Shown: piece by piece, positions 31,075-41,429 of the stretch
How positions within the stretch are numbered: the stretch's first letter is position 1
How the letters are laid out: every line of letters begins with the position of its first letter
Source of the DNA: Sporopachydermia quercuum
Lineage: Eukaryota > Ascomycota > Sporopachydermiomycetes > Sporopachydermiales > Sporopachydermiaceae
NCBI GenBank assembly: GCA_001599295.1
Contig: BCGN01000012.1
Coordinates: 248,001-312,000, forward strand
Reading direction: 5' to 3'
Length of the DNA: 64,000 bases
Made by a program: the position numbers and the translations under genes
Notes under the pieces: generated by a model
Database searches by the model: none
Seen by the model: the letters and a program-made list of their open reading frames with translations, nothing else
What the model was told of the DNA's origin: nothing

Positions 31075-31631
31075 ATGTCAGTAGTTGGTTCACTTATATT
31101 CTGCACCTATTGTGGTAATCTACTAGATTCAACAGCACACCAAGAGCACATCAGCTGTAAAGTGTGTAAACATAGTTATCCAGCTAAGTCATTTGGCAAT
31201 TTGAAGGTCGTGACTGCAAGTTCGGAAGATGCCTTTCCATCCAGCTTGAGATTGAAAAGATCGGTCGTGAAAACCTCTTTAAATAATGATGAAGTTGGAG
31301 AAGGAGCTGTGGTATGTGGAATTCTTGTTAAATTATAGAAGTTTCAGCCCTCTGAGTTTGATGTAATGCTAACAGATTTCATACTAGATTAAAGAGAAAT
31401 GTCCACAATGTGGTAACGATGAGATGCAATATCATACATTACAGTTACGTAGTGCGGATGAAGGTGTAAGTATAGAAGAAGAACGTGAATAATAGCATTT
31501 AGTGATTATGCAGTTATAACTCCACTTCGGGTATTGTTTGTCATGAGAGTTGATACTAACTATGAGGAAACCAGGCAACTGTGTTTTATACTTGTACAGA
31601 GTGTGGTTATAGATTTAGAACTAACAATTAG
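31075..31631 (+). CDS. RPA12: RNA polymerase I subunit A12.2, three exons
   Basis: The exons are 31075-31311, 31388-31465 and 31575-31631; joined they give 123 residues (S. cerevisiae 125). Exon 1 carries the N-terminal zinc ribbon (FCTYCGNLLD, then CKVCKHSYP). Exons 2 and 3 carry the TFIIS-like C-terminal ribbon: KCPQCGN, the catalytic RSADEG split from ATVFYTCTECGYRF. In Pol I this subunit supports transcript cleavage, termination and enzyme stability. Intron 1 (76 nt) has GTATGT, TGCTAAC and ACTAG; intron 2 (109 nt) has GTAAGT, ATACTAAC and CCAG. The three exons are in register and restore the acidic RSADEGAT loop that inserts into the active site. Without splicing the protein would lack the whole catalytic ribbon. 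Confidence 0.95.
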
Positions 31632-31892
31632 AAGATTTGGGTTATTCTTGTTGGTTTTTCTTGGATGTATATTATATAATAATAAAAGAAGCTTTGGGAA
31701 GATGTTCCTAAAAGTACCCGTAGCACCAAATGCAATTCAAAATTGACTCTGTTGCTATCCTTGACTACATTGAACCTATAGCATATTCAAATGCTATAAA
31801 ACAGTATATAAAATCCAACCATAGCATGTTCATACCTATACATTCATCTTCACTTTCATCTACACCTACTCTTCGACTTATCACTGAATGAA

Positions 31893-32867
31893 TCAAACTT
31901 CAACCACGGCGTATTCCATGTCACCTGAGGTTTCATATTCATACATATCCAAAGCAACAATTGCACTTTCTCGTACAACATCTTCTTCATCAGTAAGAAA
32001 ACTTTTCAAAACTGGTAACACTTCATCAGTAGCAATACTACCTAAAGCTTCTGCTGCTTCGTGACGCACCATTCCTGCTTCCCTAGTATCTTTCAAAACT
32101 TCAATCAATGCAGGCACACTAGCAGGATCACACATTTGGCCAAAAACATAGGCAATCTCATGCTTGAATAATGCTGATTCGTCTTTGAAGCCGGTGGCCA
32201 ATGCTAAGACTGCTTCTTCAGTGCCGATATCTCTCAGCCTGAACATTGCTCTGTATCTAAGGAAAAGAGGTTCAGACGTATCAACCAAAATCTTTTGTAA
32301 CTTTTCAATATTGTCGTTATTTTCAGTGGGCAATGGTGGAGCAGGATCAATTGAGCTGTAACTGCTCGTTTGTAATTGCTCCTTTTTAGCTTCCTCGGAC
32401 ATTTCCCATCGGATTCTTTCTAGAGCTAATTCACAAGTTTGTCTCACGGAAACATCCTCGTCATTTTTTTCGTGATATTCTAGTAGCTCCAAACTCTCTT
32501 TATCTCCCAAAGCCCCTAAACCTTCAGCTGCTTCGTGACGGACAATCACTGGCTGCTCATTAGGCTTCTGTAGGATTGATCTGAGGAATGAAGCAGCATA
32601 TAAGTTCTTAGTCTGACCTAAGACATAAGCTAACTCGTGTTTCAGTAAATCCGATTTATCTTGGAACCCGTCATTGATGATCTGAATAGCTTCTTGGTAC
32701 ACTTCTTCTGGTTGATCTGGTCCTGCTAGTGATTTCAGATGGAACAATGCTCTGAATCTGTGTGCTAGGGGTGTGGTGCCATTAACATTCAACAAAACTG
32801 CTCGAAGTGTCTTCATGTCAGAAGTCTCACTGACTTCTTCGTTGGTTCGTTCTTCATTCATAGTCAT
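31893..32867 (-). CDS. LIA1: Deoxyhypusine hydroxylase (HEAT-repeat diiron enzyme)
   Basis: The 324-residue protein is built of two halves of HEAT repeats with the four His-Glu metal pairs in order: His77-Glu78 (HELAYVLGQ), His111-Glu112 (RHEAAEGLG), His236-Glu237 (HEIAYVFGQ) and His269-Glu270 (RHEAAEALG). The enzyme hydroxylates the deoxyhypusine of eIF5A to hypusine, the last step of a modification unique to that factor. Length equals that of S. cerevisiae Lia1 (325 aa). It is a single exon. The start could also be Met3, since the first residues MTMNEER are not conserved. A TATGGGACA element lies about 385 bp upstream. Confidence 0.97.
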   Translation of the reverse strand: MTMNEERTNEEVSETSDMKTLRAVLLNVNGTTPLAHRFRALFHLKSLAGPDQPEEVYQEAIQIINDGFQDKSDLLKHELAYVLGQTKNLYAASFLRSILQKPNEQPVIVRHEAAEGLGALGDKESLELLEYHEKNDEDVSVRQTCELALERIRWEMSEEAKKEQLQTSSYSSIDPAPPLPTENNDNIEKLQKILVDTSEPLFLRYRAMFRLRDIGTEEAVLALATGFKDESALFKHEIAYVFGQMCDPASVPALIEVLKDTREAGMVRHEAAEALGSIATDEVLPVLKSFLTDEEDVVRESAIVALDMYEYETSGDMEYAVVEV

Positions 32868-33726
32868 TGGGAATTAAATTGTAATTAAGTTCGGAATAGT
32901 AATTACAGATATGCCCCCAATGTACACTTGGAGCTCCTCTGAAACGTGAAGCAGTATTACCTAGAACTACTATATTATAAGTCAATATATGTTATCGGAT
33001 CTGCACAAGATCGACTATTATCTGCGACGGATTCTCTCCAGCTTCTCGACAAAATTATCAGTTAAAGTGTTCCAACTAATGAATCTCTTTTTCCAGTGCT
33101 GCCATTTGTTTTTATCTACATCTGAGCTGTACTTGGATACATTTCTTTATACCTTTATATCCTTTCCATCTCATCTCCTTTTAAATTTTTTCACTTTGTA
33201 TGTCAAAAATTTTACTTACAGATGGCTAAGAAATTAATCGTAGGATGTGATATGGGACATTTTGTTTAGGGGCTACTCGACAAGTGACAATAAGTGGGGG
33301 TCGTTGTGAAGATCAGTATGAGTGCGCGGGTGAAGAATGAGCATATATGCTTTGATGGAAAAACTTCTATGTTGGTGGAATGTTAGATACCTTACTGTAG
33401 AGAGGAAGCATTGCATAAAGATTCCGTCATGATAAAGAAACGTTTCGTTTATTTATTGTTTAAGGTTATTTTATGTTCTTTTATAAACTGGATTTATTGA
33501 TAAAGACTACCAAATCTAAAAACAATGTAAGATCGTTAAGTAAAATAAAAATAAACTATCTTAACAGAAATCAAGAAGCATATTGATTGTAATCAGCATA
33601 ACTGAACATAAAGTTTTTTCATAAATTGACATTTGTACGTAATTTATTCATATGTTTCGTTGACCATAGTCTAAACATCAATCATTCACACGGAAATTCA
33701 ATATCTCACTAGGACAATCATAACAA
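32868..33726. other. Intergenic region between LIA1 and ARP3
   Basis: This is the LIA1 promoter plus the ARP3 3' region. Around 33235-33360 the sequence is G-rich and unlike its AT-rich surroundings. I see no tRNA or snoRNA boxes in it. One TATGGGACA element lies at 33251. Confidence 0.5.
33251..33259 (+). promoter_or_regulatory. Shared promoter element TATGGGACA (LIA1)
   Basis: Matches the common core with T instead of the last C. Distance to the LIA1 start is about 385 bp, similar to the other copies. Confidence 0.35.
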
Positions 33727-35450
33727 TTATGGCACATTGAATAAAGAGAATTGACGTACGATACCAGGTCCATATTCTTCGTAATCTTGTTTGGTATGGC
33801 AGTAACTCTTGAACTCCGCAGTTTGAGCTAATAAACTGCCACCAAACCAAACAGCGTTTCTCTGCTTCTTATGACTGATAACCGACACTTCAACACCAGT
33901 ACTCTTAGCTTTTGATAAAGCTTCAGATTTATGAATACGGGCATCGACAAGTGTCCTTATGTCGCGCTGTAATCTTCTACCGAAATCCTTAAACATAGTG
34001 GAGCCTCCAGACAAAACGATATTTTTATATAAACCTTTTCTGACATCAATTGGGGAGCTTTGGATTACTTGATCAACGATTTTAGGAAGAGGAGTTAAAA
34101 AGTCTGACGATTGGATTTCTGGGTTGAAAAATATTTCAGGAGCAAGAAATCTTTCATAACCAACATCAACTGTAACTCTTCTGTCTAATCTTTGATCAAC
34201 AATGTACTTTTGGAATCTATCAGGTTCACGATCAAATCTGTTAAACTCCTTCACAATATCTGGACAAACATAACAAAATTCTTCCTTGATTTTTTCTGCG
34301 GTTTTCAAACTTGTATCAGGTTCACCTCGGTCTCTTAGTAAAGTTTGGATAAAAGATGTAATATCTCTTCCTGCAATTGGGATATTCTTGATGGCTGAAG
34401 CAATCACATAACCTTCTGCTACAGGTATTACATGAGTAACACCATCACCAGAATCAATGACAGTACCGGTTAAAGAACGATCATGAACCTTGGATGATGT
34501 CCAAGAAGCAGCCAGTGCTAACACTGCTTGAACAGCAATATATAGGCCAGCACAATTGAATGATTCAAACATAATTTCAGCTGTATTTTCTCTGTTTTCT
34601 GGAGCATTCAATGGTGGTTCAGTAAGTAGAAAGTAATGGTCTTCTGGTTCACATCTTAAGTACTTGAAAATTGAATTCTCCCAGAATCTTTCCATATGAT
34701 CCCAGTTATCAACTTGACCATGTCTGATAGGGTAGTTCAATCCATAACCTATATTGTTTGTTAGGATGCAAAAATAAAATTATTGCTAGTAAATTGGCTG
34801 TATACTCAATTATAACATACCAGGACCTGATGCAGCCGCCAAAGCTTCATCACCAATATAGAAATCTAAGTCTGCAGTCCCTTTGTTGGCAATATTCCCA
34901 CCGCTACCAGAGCTTTTTGATTTTGATTCTTGTCTTGTAGCAATCGTAGTGGGGAAAATAAACGATGGAGAGTCGTTACCGGCAAAACCAATTTTGGTCA
35001 ATCCCGTACCGCTATATATAGTTAGTATCTATACTTAGGGCTAATTGAGTCGGTAGTACTCTTGTCTTAACTTTAATTTTGGTTGATTATCGTTGATTTT
35101 GATGAAAAGGTGTAATAGTACTAGCAATCTAATGTATGAACATTCAAAATGTATAGTTCTTCTGATAGAATACATCATTCTACTTCATTGCACATACACT
35201 ATGACAAGTGTCGTTTCATTATTTTCGTCAATCCCTAATCCTTCGAAAACAATAACAATTTTTTCAAACAATAGCTCAGTAACTTACTTGTCTAAAAGAA
35301 ACAGGGGTTAGTAAAGTGTGAGAAAGACTCTGATAGCTATTCCTAATCGGTTTCTCATCAATATTTCAAGCTCGGATAACTAACTCCTCTTAATTAATAT
35401 CAACAATCAAACATACCCATCACAACGGCAGGTGCACCCATGTTAGCCAT
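33727..35450 (-). CDS. ARP3: Actin-related protein 3 (Arp2/3 complex), four exons including a 4-nt exon
   Basis: The exons are 35450-35417 (34 nt), 35291-35288 (4 nt), 35011-34821 and 34748-33727; joined they give 416 residues. The product reads [20 protein letters not shown] at the start, then [20 protein letters not shown]-type actin-fold blocks such as [17 protein letters not shown] and [16 protein letters not shown], and ends RQFSLFNVP, all as in yeast Arp3. Arp3 and Arp2 form the nucleating dimer for branched actin in endocytic patches. Introns are 125, 276 and 72 nt; donors are GTATGT, GTAAGT and GTATGT; branches are TTTACTAAC, GATACTAAC and TCCTAAC. Only inclusion of the 4-nt exon keeps frame and yields the conserved MDNGTG. 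An Ala/Ser/Lys-rich insert near residues 42-58 parallels, but is shorter than, that of S. cerevisiae. Confidence 0.96.
35288..35291 (-). other. ARP3: Micro-exon of 4 nt (ACAA) in ARP3
   Basis: On the minus strand the context is TTTACTAAC, a pyrimidine-rich stretch ending TTTTAG, then ACAA, then GTAAGT. It joins ATG-G from exon 1 and C-GGT from exon 3 into codons Met-Asp-Asn-Gly. Without it the frame is lost. Confidence 0.85.
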
Positions 35451-38116
35451 TTTGTGTTTACAATATAGTTATAAATACAGTTTATAATGCAATCAATACA
35501 ATCAATTCGATGAACTGATCAATGTATTTTTGATTTGATAATTATCAGTGGCCTAATATTATCAATGATAATACCTCGCCAATACACACAAGGTCTCAAA
35601 TCTCTCAACAAATCAATCAATTGATGGACAACCAGGTATTAAAACTAATTACACTGAGCTGTTTAAACAATCAATTGTTCAGTATTGAGTTCTATCAATA
35701 AGAAGCTGATTGATCAATTTACGCCATTTATAACTAGCAGTACTATAGTTGATTAGATAGAAGATAATTGGCACTTTTAAGGTAGACCTCCTTAGTGTGT
35801 ATGGCAATGAGAAGTAAAGTGCTTAAGGTTTGCTTGTGGAATGGGACACAATGTTGAAATCTCGGACTTTAGNTCTCACTTTGTACTGGAGGTTGATTGG
35901 GTGTAATAATTTATGATTATGTCATATTTTGTGAGAAGAAAGCAGAAAGAGACTTGAAGTACCTAAGAATGCAGCTGAGGTTGCGTGAAGTCATTAAAGG
36001 GATTGAAATAAATGATGTAGTAATTAATTGGTGTTCGAATGTATACTTTTTGCTTAATGAAAAAGAAAAAGAAGAATATAAGATTTATCGGATTCAATTG
36101 TTACGGAGTTATCTATTATTAGGCCATCTTGACTAGTAGTCTTTTGAAATGAATAACATACAATCACATCAGCCGTATTCATTAGTTGTACGTTCAAACC
36201 AAATAAAATAAGAAAGATCTTTTAGTGTATTGATATCATAAATATCGGCTTTGATTTCATGTAAAATTCAATATATTGCATCTGTGGTCAAGGCTGGCAA
36301 AGAAGTTTGTCAATTAAGACTCTTACTTATTTTGTCGTATTAAAAGTCTAGATTCGACGCAGAAAGTCTGTGGTCACATACTGCGCCACATAATCAAGCT
36401 AATCTGCCTCTATTTAGCTCCTGATTAATTATCTATATCATACGGATCGTATCATTAAAGCTAACTGCGAGTTTATTAGGCATAAAAATGACTTGTTTCT
36501 TGAAATTAAAAACTCCAAGTAAAGCTGGCGGAGGCTGCTTTATTAGATTTCCTTTCTAAGAAAACCGTTGGAGTCGATTGTGAGTTTAATTAATTCTAAA
36601 AATAGGTGTCGTATTAACTTTAAATTAGGTTGTGCAAGCTCTTCGTTTTCTGGACTTTCTTTTCCTGTATGAGTTTTCCACTGTAGTGCTAATAGTGAAT
36701 TGAGAAGTTTTAAAAGAAAAATACAGAAATACATATGTTGTAACCATTGAGTTGCCATTGATCCAAATCGCTTTAATCACGAAGTACTGTGATAGATTGG
36801 CATAAATTTCAGACAAGCTTTTATGACTCGAGCATTTGTTTTAGGTTTCGAAGCTTATTTTTCAAGCACTTTCGTCAAGTCACTAGACTTTATCAAATTC
36901 AAGATCCACAAGTAACAGTTAATTACAGTTCAAGGAATTGAATTGGTTCCACACTCTCAACTGGTAGTACGCTTTTTACTGCAATGGTTGTAGTTTCTAG
37001 TATAACAAAATCGGGGTGCTGTTTCACTAGTGCAACTGAAAGCTTAATCTTTGTCAGAAATGCTGTAATCCTTCTATTCGTGTTATGAGTACTTGGTAGC
37101 GTTAATTGATGGCATATTTTTATCTACAGCAATAAGTGCTATCACCACGTTTCGGTATACTATTTAAATATCTATAATGTTTGTTGTTGTTGTTTTTTCT
37201 TGTTTTTTTTCCGACTTTATTGTAGCGTATCTTCTGAGACCAACTAATTATATACATGAATCTTCATATCTACCCTACTTTAGCTGCTGTTCAATCAATT
37301 CTCAACTCCATTCAAAATCTCTAAATGTTTCTCCATTTTCACAACTCTTATAATTATTAGTTTTCTGTGATTTAAACATTTCGCCAAACAAGTCTCCCAT
37401 TTCTTCCGATAACCTATCTTTCCTAATCAAAATCAGTAAATCATCATCGCAAACAAACTCTTCTATATCAAAACTCCGCCAGGTTTCTGTACTTGAAAAG
37501 TAACTAAACTCTATTTTGGCTCAAGTAACTGGGGTCCTTCTTGCATACAACCCTGAGAACTTTAGTTCAAATTTCAACTTTATTTTCTTTCCTAAACATT
37601 TGCTCCAAATCGTTATTTCCACCCTATTTTATAGTATAAATGATCACACAATTGCATCCTCCATTCAAGTTATGAAAAGTGGTTAAATTCCCACCCCTAA
37701 TATAACATTATCTAATCTGTAAGATTTCCTCAACAATATATTATCCTTTTACCCTCGAAGAATCGTCAAATTCTCATCAGATTCCGCTTTGCCAAACTAT
37801 ATTCCCTCGTGACTTCAGCTTGATACGCGAAACTCAGTTGAAACAAGATCTCTGGTTTCACGAAGTTATTATGATTTTTTCGAACTGTGGATGAGCCTTC
37901 AGTAACAAGAGACTTATTCCCACTGGAAAAGAAATAATTTTTCGCTTTCAAGTTTATCTCAACCTTTTCAAGTCGGTTCATTTATTTATTAATTGAGTGA
38001 GTATTCCCTTTTTATAGGAACAGGTCGTTATTTCACAACAGATCAAGGAAGATTACCATTGAGGAGATCATTCGAATTTTCACAAGTTCATCACACTTTT
38101 ATTCAATAATCAAAAA
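35451..38116. other. 2.7 kb divergent intergenic region ARP3/KCH1
   Basis: This is the longest gene-free stretch. It holds an ATGGGACAC element (35841-35849), one ambiguous base (35873) and a 55-codon plus-strand ORF (35969-36136, containing EKEKEEYKIYRIQLL) that is charged and helix-like but matches nothing known to me. Short minus-strand frames at 36543-36816 also look weakly protein-like. Near KCH1, TGAAACA (37839-37845) and TGAAACC (rc of about 37854-37860) resemble Ste12 pheromone elements. The last 800 bp are pyrimidine-rich, as in long yeast 5' UTRs. Confidence 0.45.
35841..35849 (+). promoter_or_regulatory. Shared promoter element ATGGGACAC (ARP3)
   Basis: It lies about 390 bp upstream of the ARP3 start codon and carries the common GGGACAC core. 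Confidence 0.4.
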
Positions 38117-39409
38117 ATGTTATTATTTTCTGGCAAGTATGCGAGAAAAAAGAATGTCAATACATTTGACATGATTAACTTGGACCTGTTCAAGTATCAT
38201 ACGTTTTTCTCTATTGTCGGTTATATTTGGGTATATGTTGGTATTGGTATTACCATTGCTTTTTATGCCTCTGATGTATATACAGCCGTCAAACTTATTG
38301 GATTCAATCAATGGGCATCTATAATTGAACCTCCTATACCATACAGAATTACCAGATGGTTATTTGCGGCTTGTATTTTTGTTTCTTTTGCTCTTTCCAT
38401 ATACAAAACCGTTCTAGCTGTGAAGATTTACCGTACCAGAAACATTTCGTTGAATTACACTACGCCTTTTGCCAGGATGTTCTATTCAGTGAAAGGATAT
38501 AAATATTACTGTGTATTTAACGGGATAGCTCAGGATAGACCCTTCAGAGATATTGTTGCGTTCTTTGTCTATTTTTCATTCAAGGACATTTTAATTCTCC
38601 TGCTAGGAGACTCACCACGTCAAGCAATCAATGGATTGACACTGTTTGAAGCATTGAAGCTTGATGGAGATTTTCTTGAAGCTATCAAACAGATAGCTGC
38701 ATCATCGAGGGAAGAAGCTGTTGTTTTAAGTGTTATGGCTTTCGCTTTTATTATCTGGGCTCTTTCTATCATAAGACTGGGATTGGCTATAATTCTATAT
38801 CCTTTTGTCTTTTGCTCTATTGGAGAAGAAGCTGACTCACTAGAAGAGTACTGCTGCATTAAGGTTGACGAAAAGATTGACTCTCTTGCAATGAGGTTCC
38901 ATCTCAACACTTTTGGAGATATCAGAATGAATAGCATAAATTCAGTTCAACCAATTATGCCAGATTTTAACTTTGGTGGTGATCTTGAAATAGGCTCTCT
39001 GAACGATGACGAGAAGCTTATGAACAACGTAAGCACTGCTTCTTTATCATTACCTTTACGTGAAAACTCATTGGATGATAACAGGAGTTGGGATACTAAT
39101 CAAGCGTATGGCCAAGAGCCAGTAGCTTATGATTTAGGTGCTAATAGGTATGGTAATTCTTATGAGTTTAATAATGAGCCAATTTACTCAGGACGGAATT
39201 ACAACGAAAGTCAATCAGAGATTTACCCTAGATATCCTGAGTCGAGTTTTGGTGCTGCTATTGAAAGACCTCCATCGTACAGAACGATGAACAGTACACC
39301 TGCTCCTTCTTATAGGACGGATGTCTACAGTCGAAATGAGCAGAACGAAAGATCCAATAATGTATCACGACAATTAGATGATATTAGGGAGAATCATAAT
39401 GAATATTAG
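38117..39409 (+). CDS. KCH1: Kch1/Prm6-family potassium transporter subunit
   Basis: The 430-residue membrane protein begins with the Kch1-type cytosolic motif (SGKYARKKNVNTFDMINLD). Spans lie at about residues 33-52, 75-98 and 210-233, with a further hydrophobic stretch at about 148-165 (FFVYFSFKDILILLLGDSPRQ, a block strongly conserved in the family). The C-terminal 170 residues are hydrophilic and rich in Ser, Asn and Tyr. In S. cerevisiae, Kch1 and the pheromone-induced paralogue Prm6 mediate a low-affinity K+ influx that activates the Cch1-Mid1 calcium channel during the mating response. Only one copy is seen here. Two TGAAAC-type strings within 300 bp upstream would fit pheromone control, but such heptamers are frequent. 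Confidence 0.88.
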   Translation: MLLFSGKYARKKNVNTFDMINLDLFKYHTFFSIVGYIWVYVGIGITIAFYASDVYTAVKLIGFNQWASIIEPPIPYRITRWLFAACIFVSFALSIYKTVLAVKIYRTRNISLNYTTPFARMFYSVKGYKYYCVFNGIAQDRPFRDIVAFFVYFSFKDILILLLGDSPRQAINGLTLFEALKLDGDFLEAIKQIAASSREEAVVLSVMAFAFIIWALSIIRLGLAIILYPFVFCSIGEEADSLEEYCCIKVDEKIDSLAMRFHLNTFGDIRMNSINSVQPIMPDFNFGGDLEIGSLNDDEKLMNNVSTASLSLPLRENSLDDNRSWDTNQAYGQEPVAYDLGANRYGNSYEFNNEPIYSGRNYNESQSEIYPRYPESSFGAAIERPPSYRTMNSTPAPSYRTDVYSRNEQNERSNNVSRQLDDIRENHNEY

Positions 39410-39953
39410 GAACTGCTGTACTAGAAGTGATTGCTTTTGGATATTGAAACAGGAACATTGGTAAATGTAATGACAGGTGTGACAGGTACGATTTATAGAA
39501 TGAAAGTAGACGGTGAGTGACATAGTATTAATGTGATTAATTCTTGTCAATGGAAATGGCATAAGGGAAATAGATATAATCATGGATTTATGAATGACAA
39601 TAATAAAATACAAATGTCCAGTATGAACATTTGTAGCTAGAAAATGTGAGCAAGGATAGGGAAGTATAACAGGTTATTGGATTATCCATTAGACATGATA
39701 CATAATGCGTAATACAGTAGAAGATAGAATAATAATGGTCAATTTGTTTCACCGATCGTAATTAACAATAATATTAACGATCTCAATTACAATAAAACAC
39801 TTCCTGGTAGTAACTTCCACAAATCATGTTGGTAAGCACTGATTGCGAATCCCTTATAATACACGGAATACAATGACACCTTTTCATTACGAATAAATAC
39901 ATAATTTTTATATGCTTCAATATATACATAGATAATCCCGAAATTGAGCCCAG
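39410..39953. other. Convergent intergenic region KCH1/COA3
   Basis: AT-rich; no ORF, RNA gene or repeat was seen. Confidence 0.6.
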
Positions 39954-40808
39954 TTAATTCTTGTTTTCCTGTTTGGATTTTTCATACTCTGCTCTTAACT
40001 TAGCTAATTCCTTTTCATCAATTGGAGGAATGGGCACATCGTCGAAATCAATATCTTTTCTCAGCATCTTGTATGTGTAAATGTCTGCTAAATGTTAGTA
40101 TCAAATTGAAAAAAAAATATTGTTTTGGTGTGAATAGAAATGAAATCAAAAAGATTACTGAGACTTTGATTCGACCTTGTGTTTTAAATCAGTCTTCAGT
40201 AAATCATTACGTGAAAATTCGACCACAAGTGCGAACTGAGAATAACATACAAATTGACCCAGAAGCCAAAGCAAGAACAACAAATAAAGCAGCATTTTTT
40301 ACTGTATATGGTCTTCGAGCTCTTAACATGGCTGGTGTCATTTTCCATGTTCTAGGATCTTGATATGGAGAAGGATTTGCCCTATTGTTTGAATAATAGT
40401 ATTAGTATAAAATTGTTACATATTAGTGATAACTGATAGCAAGTGGAACGCGATATTATAGATTTCCGTAACTGATAGGATTGAAGGAAGAGTTCAGGAA
40501 CTAGATATCAACCCAGGTGACATATATCTGACTAAAGGGATAATAACTGGGAAATCAAAGCTTGAAAGAAGTTCGCCTGACCGGCTCATTCTTCATAATG
40601 TGCATCATTCGCTTTTTCAAACTCTTCTTGTGGCATCGTATGCTCTACAGAGTAAAGGATATATAGCCAACAGCCTATCAATAACAACAATAACCATGTC
40701 ACTATCACCATATTGTACTATCAGAATAATATATCATACTAATACATACAAGGCAGATCTTCGCTGAACACGAGGATCTGAAGCAAAAAGTGCCGCTGTG
40801 AATCTCAT
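39954..40808 (-). CDS. COA3: Cytochrome c oxidase assembly factor Coa3, probably three exons
   Basis: The conserved part is certain. Exon 2 (40381-40251) encodes [21 protein letters not shown] and the single membrane span. Exon 3 (40084-39954) encodes the acidic end [18 protein letters not shown]. Together they match S. cerevisiae Coa3, an inner-membrane protein that binds newly made Cox1 and regulates its translation with Mss51 and Cox14. Intron 2 (166 nt) has GTATGT, ATACTAAC and a tandem acceptor TAGCAG. Exon 2 has no start codon and is preceded by CAATAG. The best first exon I find is 40808-40750 ([14 protein letters not shown]...), ending at a GTATGT donor in the right phase. The whole is 106 residues, with an N-terminal extension of about 20 relative to yeast. 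Exon 1 is the uncertain part; it would make intron 1 368 nt. Confidence 0.8.
40586..40711 (-). CDS. Possible 41-residue single-pass membrane peptide inside the proposed COA3 intron
   Basis: An ATG ORF reads [20 protein letters not shown] followed by a charged tail containing [12 protein letters not shown] and ending HYEE. That is one clean membrane span with a 20-residue acidic tail, typical of tiny mitochondrial or ER proteins. No homologue is recognised. It lies within what I propose as COA3 intron 1; if it is a real gene, the COA3 first exon must be elsewhere or the two overlap. Confidence 0.35.
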   Translation of the reverse strand: MVIVTWLLLLLIGCWLYILYSVEHTMPQEEFEKANDAHYEE

Positions 40809-41035
40809 TTTTGCTATCTTTCTGAATGCTTTCTTCTATATGAAGTTATATTTCAGTACTCCTGTACTACCAACTTGTTCAAAAAGAGAAAGAATAGTTC
40901 AATGCATATAAACTATCAAACAGGTAGACTAGCTGAAAAAACAGTAGTAGACCTGACCATCTATCAGTCAGTTCATTATTTGTGGTTCTTTAATACATAA
41001 TAGATTTCCTGATTAGGTAATACTTTTTAAACAAG

Positions 41036-41042
41036 CGGGTAA
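41036..41042 (-). promoter_or_regulatory. Reb1-like site CGGGTAA (first of an inverted pair)
   Basis: CGGGTAA on the plus strand is the complement of TTACCCG, the core of the general regulatory factor Reb1. It lies 394 bp upstream of CCT5 and about 230 bp upstream of the proposed COA3 start. Confidence 0.45.
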
Positions 41043-41085
41043 TGCATCGTTCAATACTCATCACAGAGCCAGAATATTATAAGGG

Positions 41086-41092
41086 TTACCCG
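41086..41092 (+). promoter_or_regulatory. Reb1-like site TTACCCG (second of an inverted pair)
   Basis: GGTTACCCGGG is an extended match to the Reb1 consensus, 344 bp upstream of CCT5 and inverted relative to the site at 41036. Confidence 0.5.
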
Positions 41093-41429
41093 GGCAGGTC
41101 AATCAGTATCTAGAACTACCCCCTACAATCTCCATCAAATTTCCCTGACCCAATTTTTATAATGGCGTTTTATGTGGATGTGAAAAGTTCGTGTGGCATC
41201 AATATTTCTGGCAAATGGAGTAAAGATCGATTGTATTACTAGGGGACTGTACTAGAACGAAGTTGTATTGGTTGTTGATCTACTGATTTGGAAGCTGTGT
41301 GATTATATATGTATAGCAATCGGTACTTATTGGGTTGTGGTATAAATTTTTGAGTAATTGAGATCTTTACGCAAGCATATTTTCAATCTTGTTCAAGAAG
41401 TGCACAAACCGCAGAAATTATAGTAAAAG

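Larger units (their letters stand above)
40809..41429. other. Divergent promoter region COA3/CCT5
   Basis: No coding sequence was seen. It contains two inverted Reb1-type sites 50 bp apart, listed separately. Confidence 0.6.

Noticed and set aside
33235-33360. G-rich patch as an RNA gene
   Set aside because: No tRNA or snoRNA signature could be found by eye; a covariance search would be needed to say more.
36543-36816. Two overlapping minus-strand ORFs in the ARP3/KCH1 interval
   Set aside because: Both are short, in different frames, with no conserved blocks or splice signals; most likely chance.
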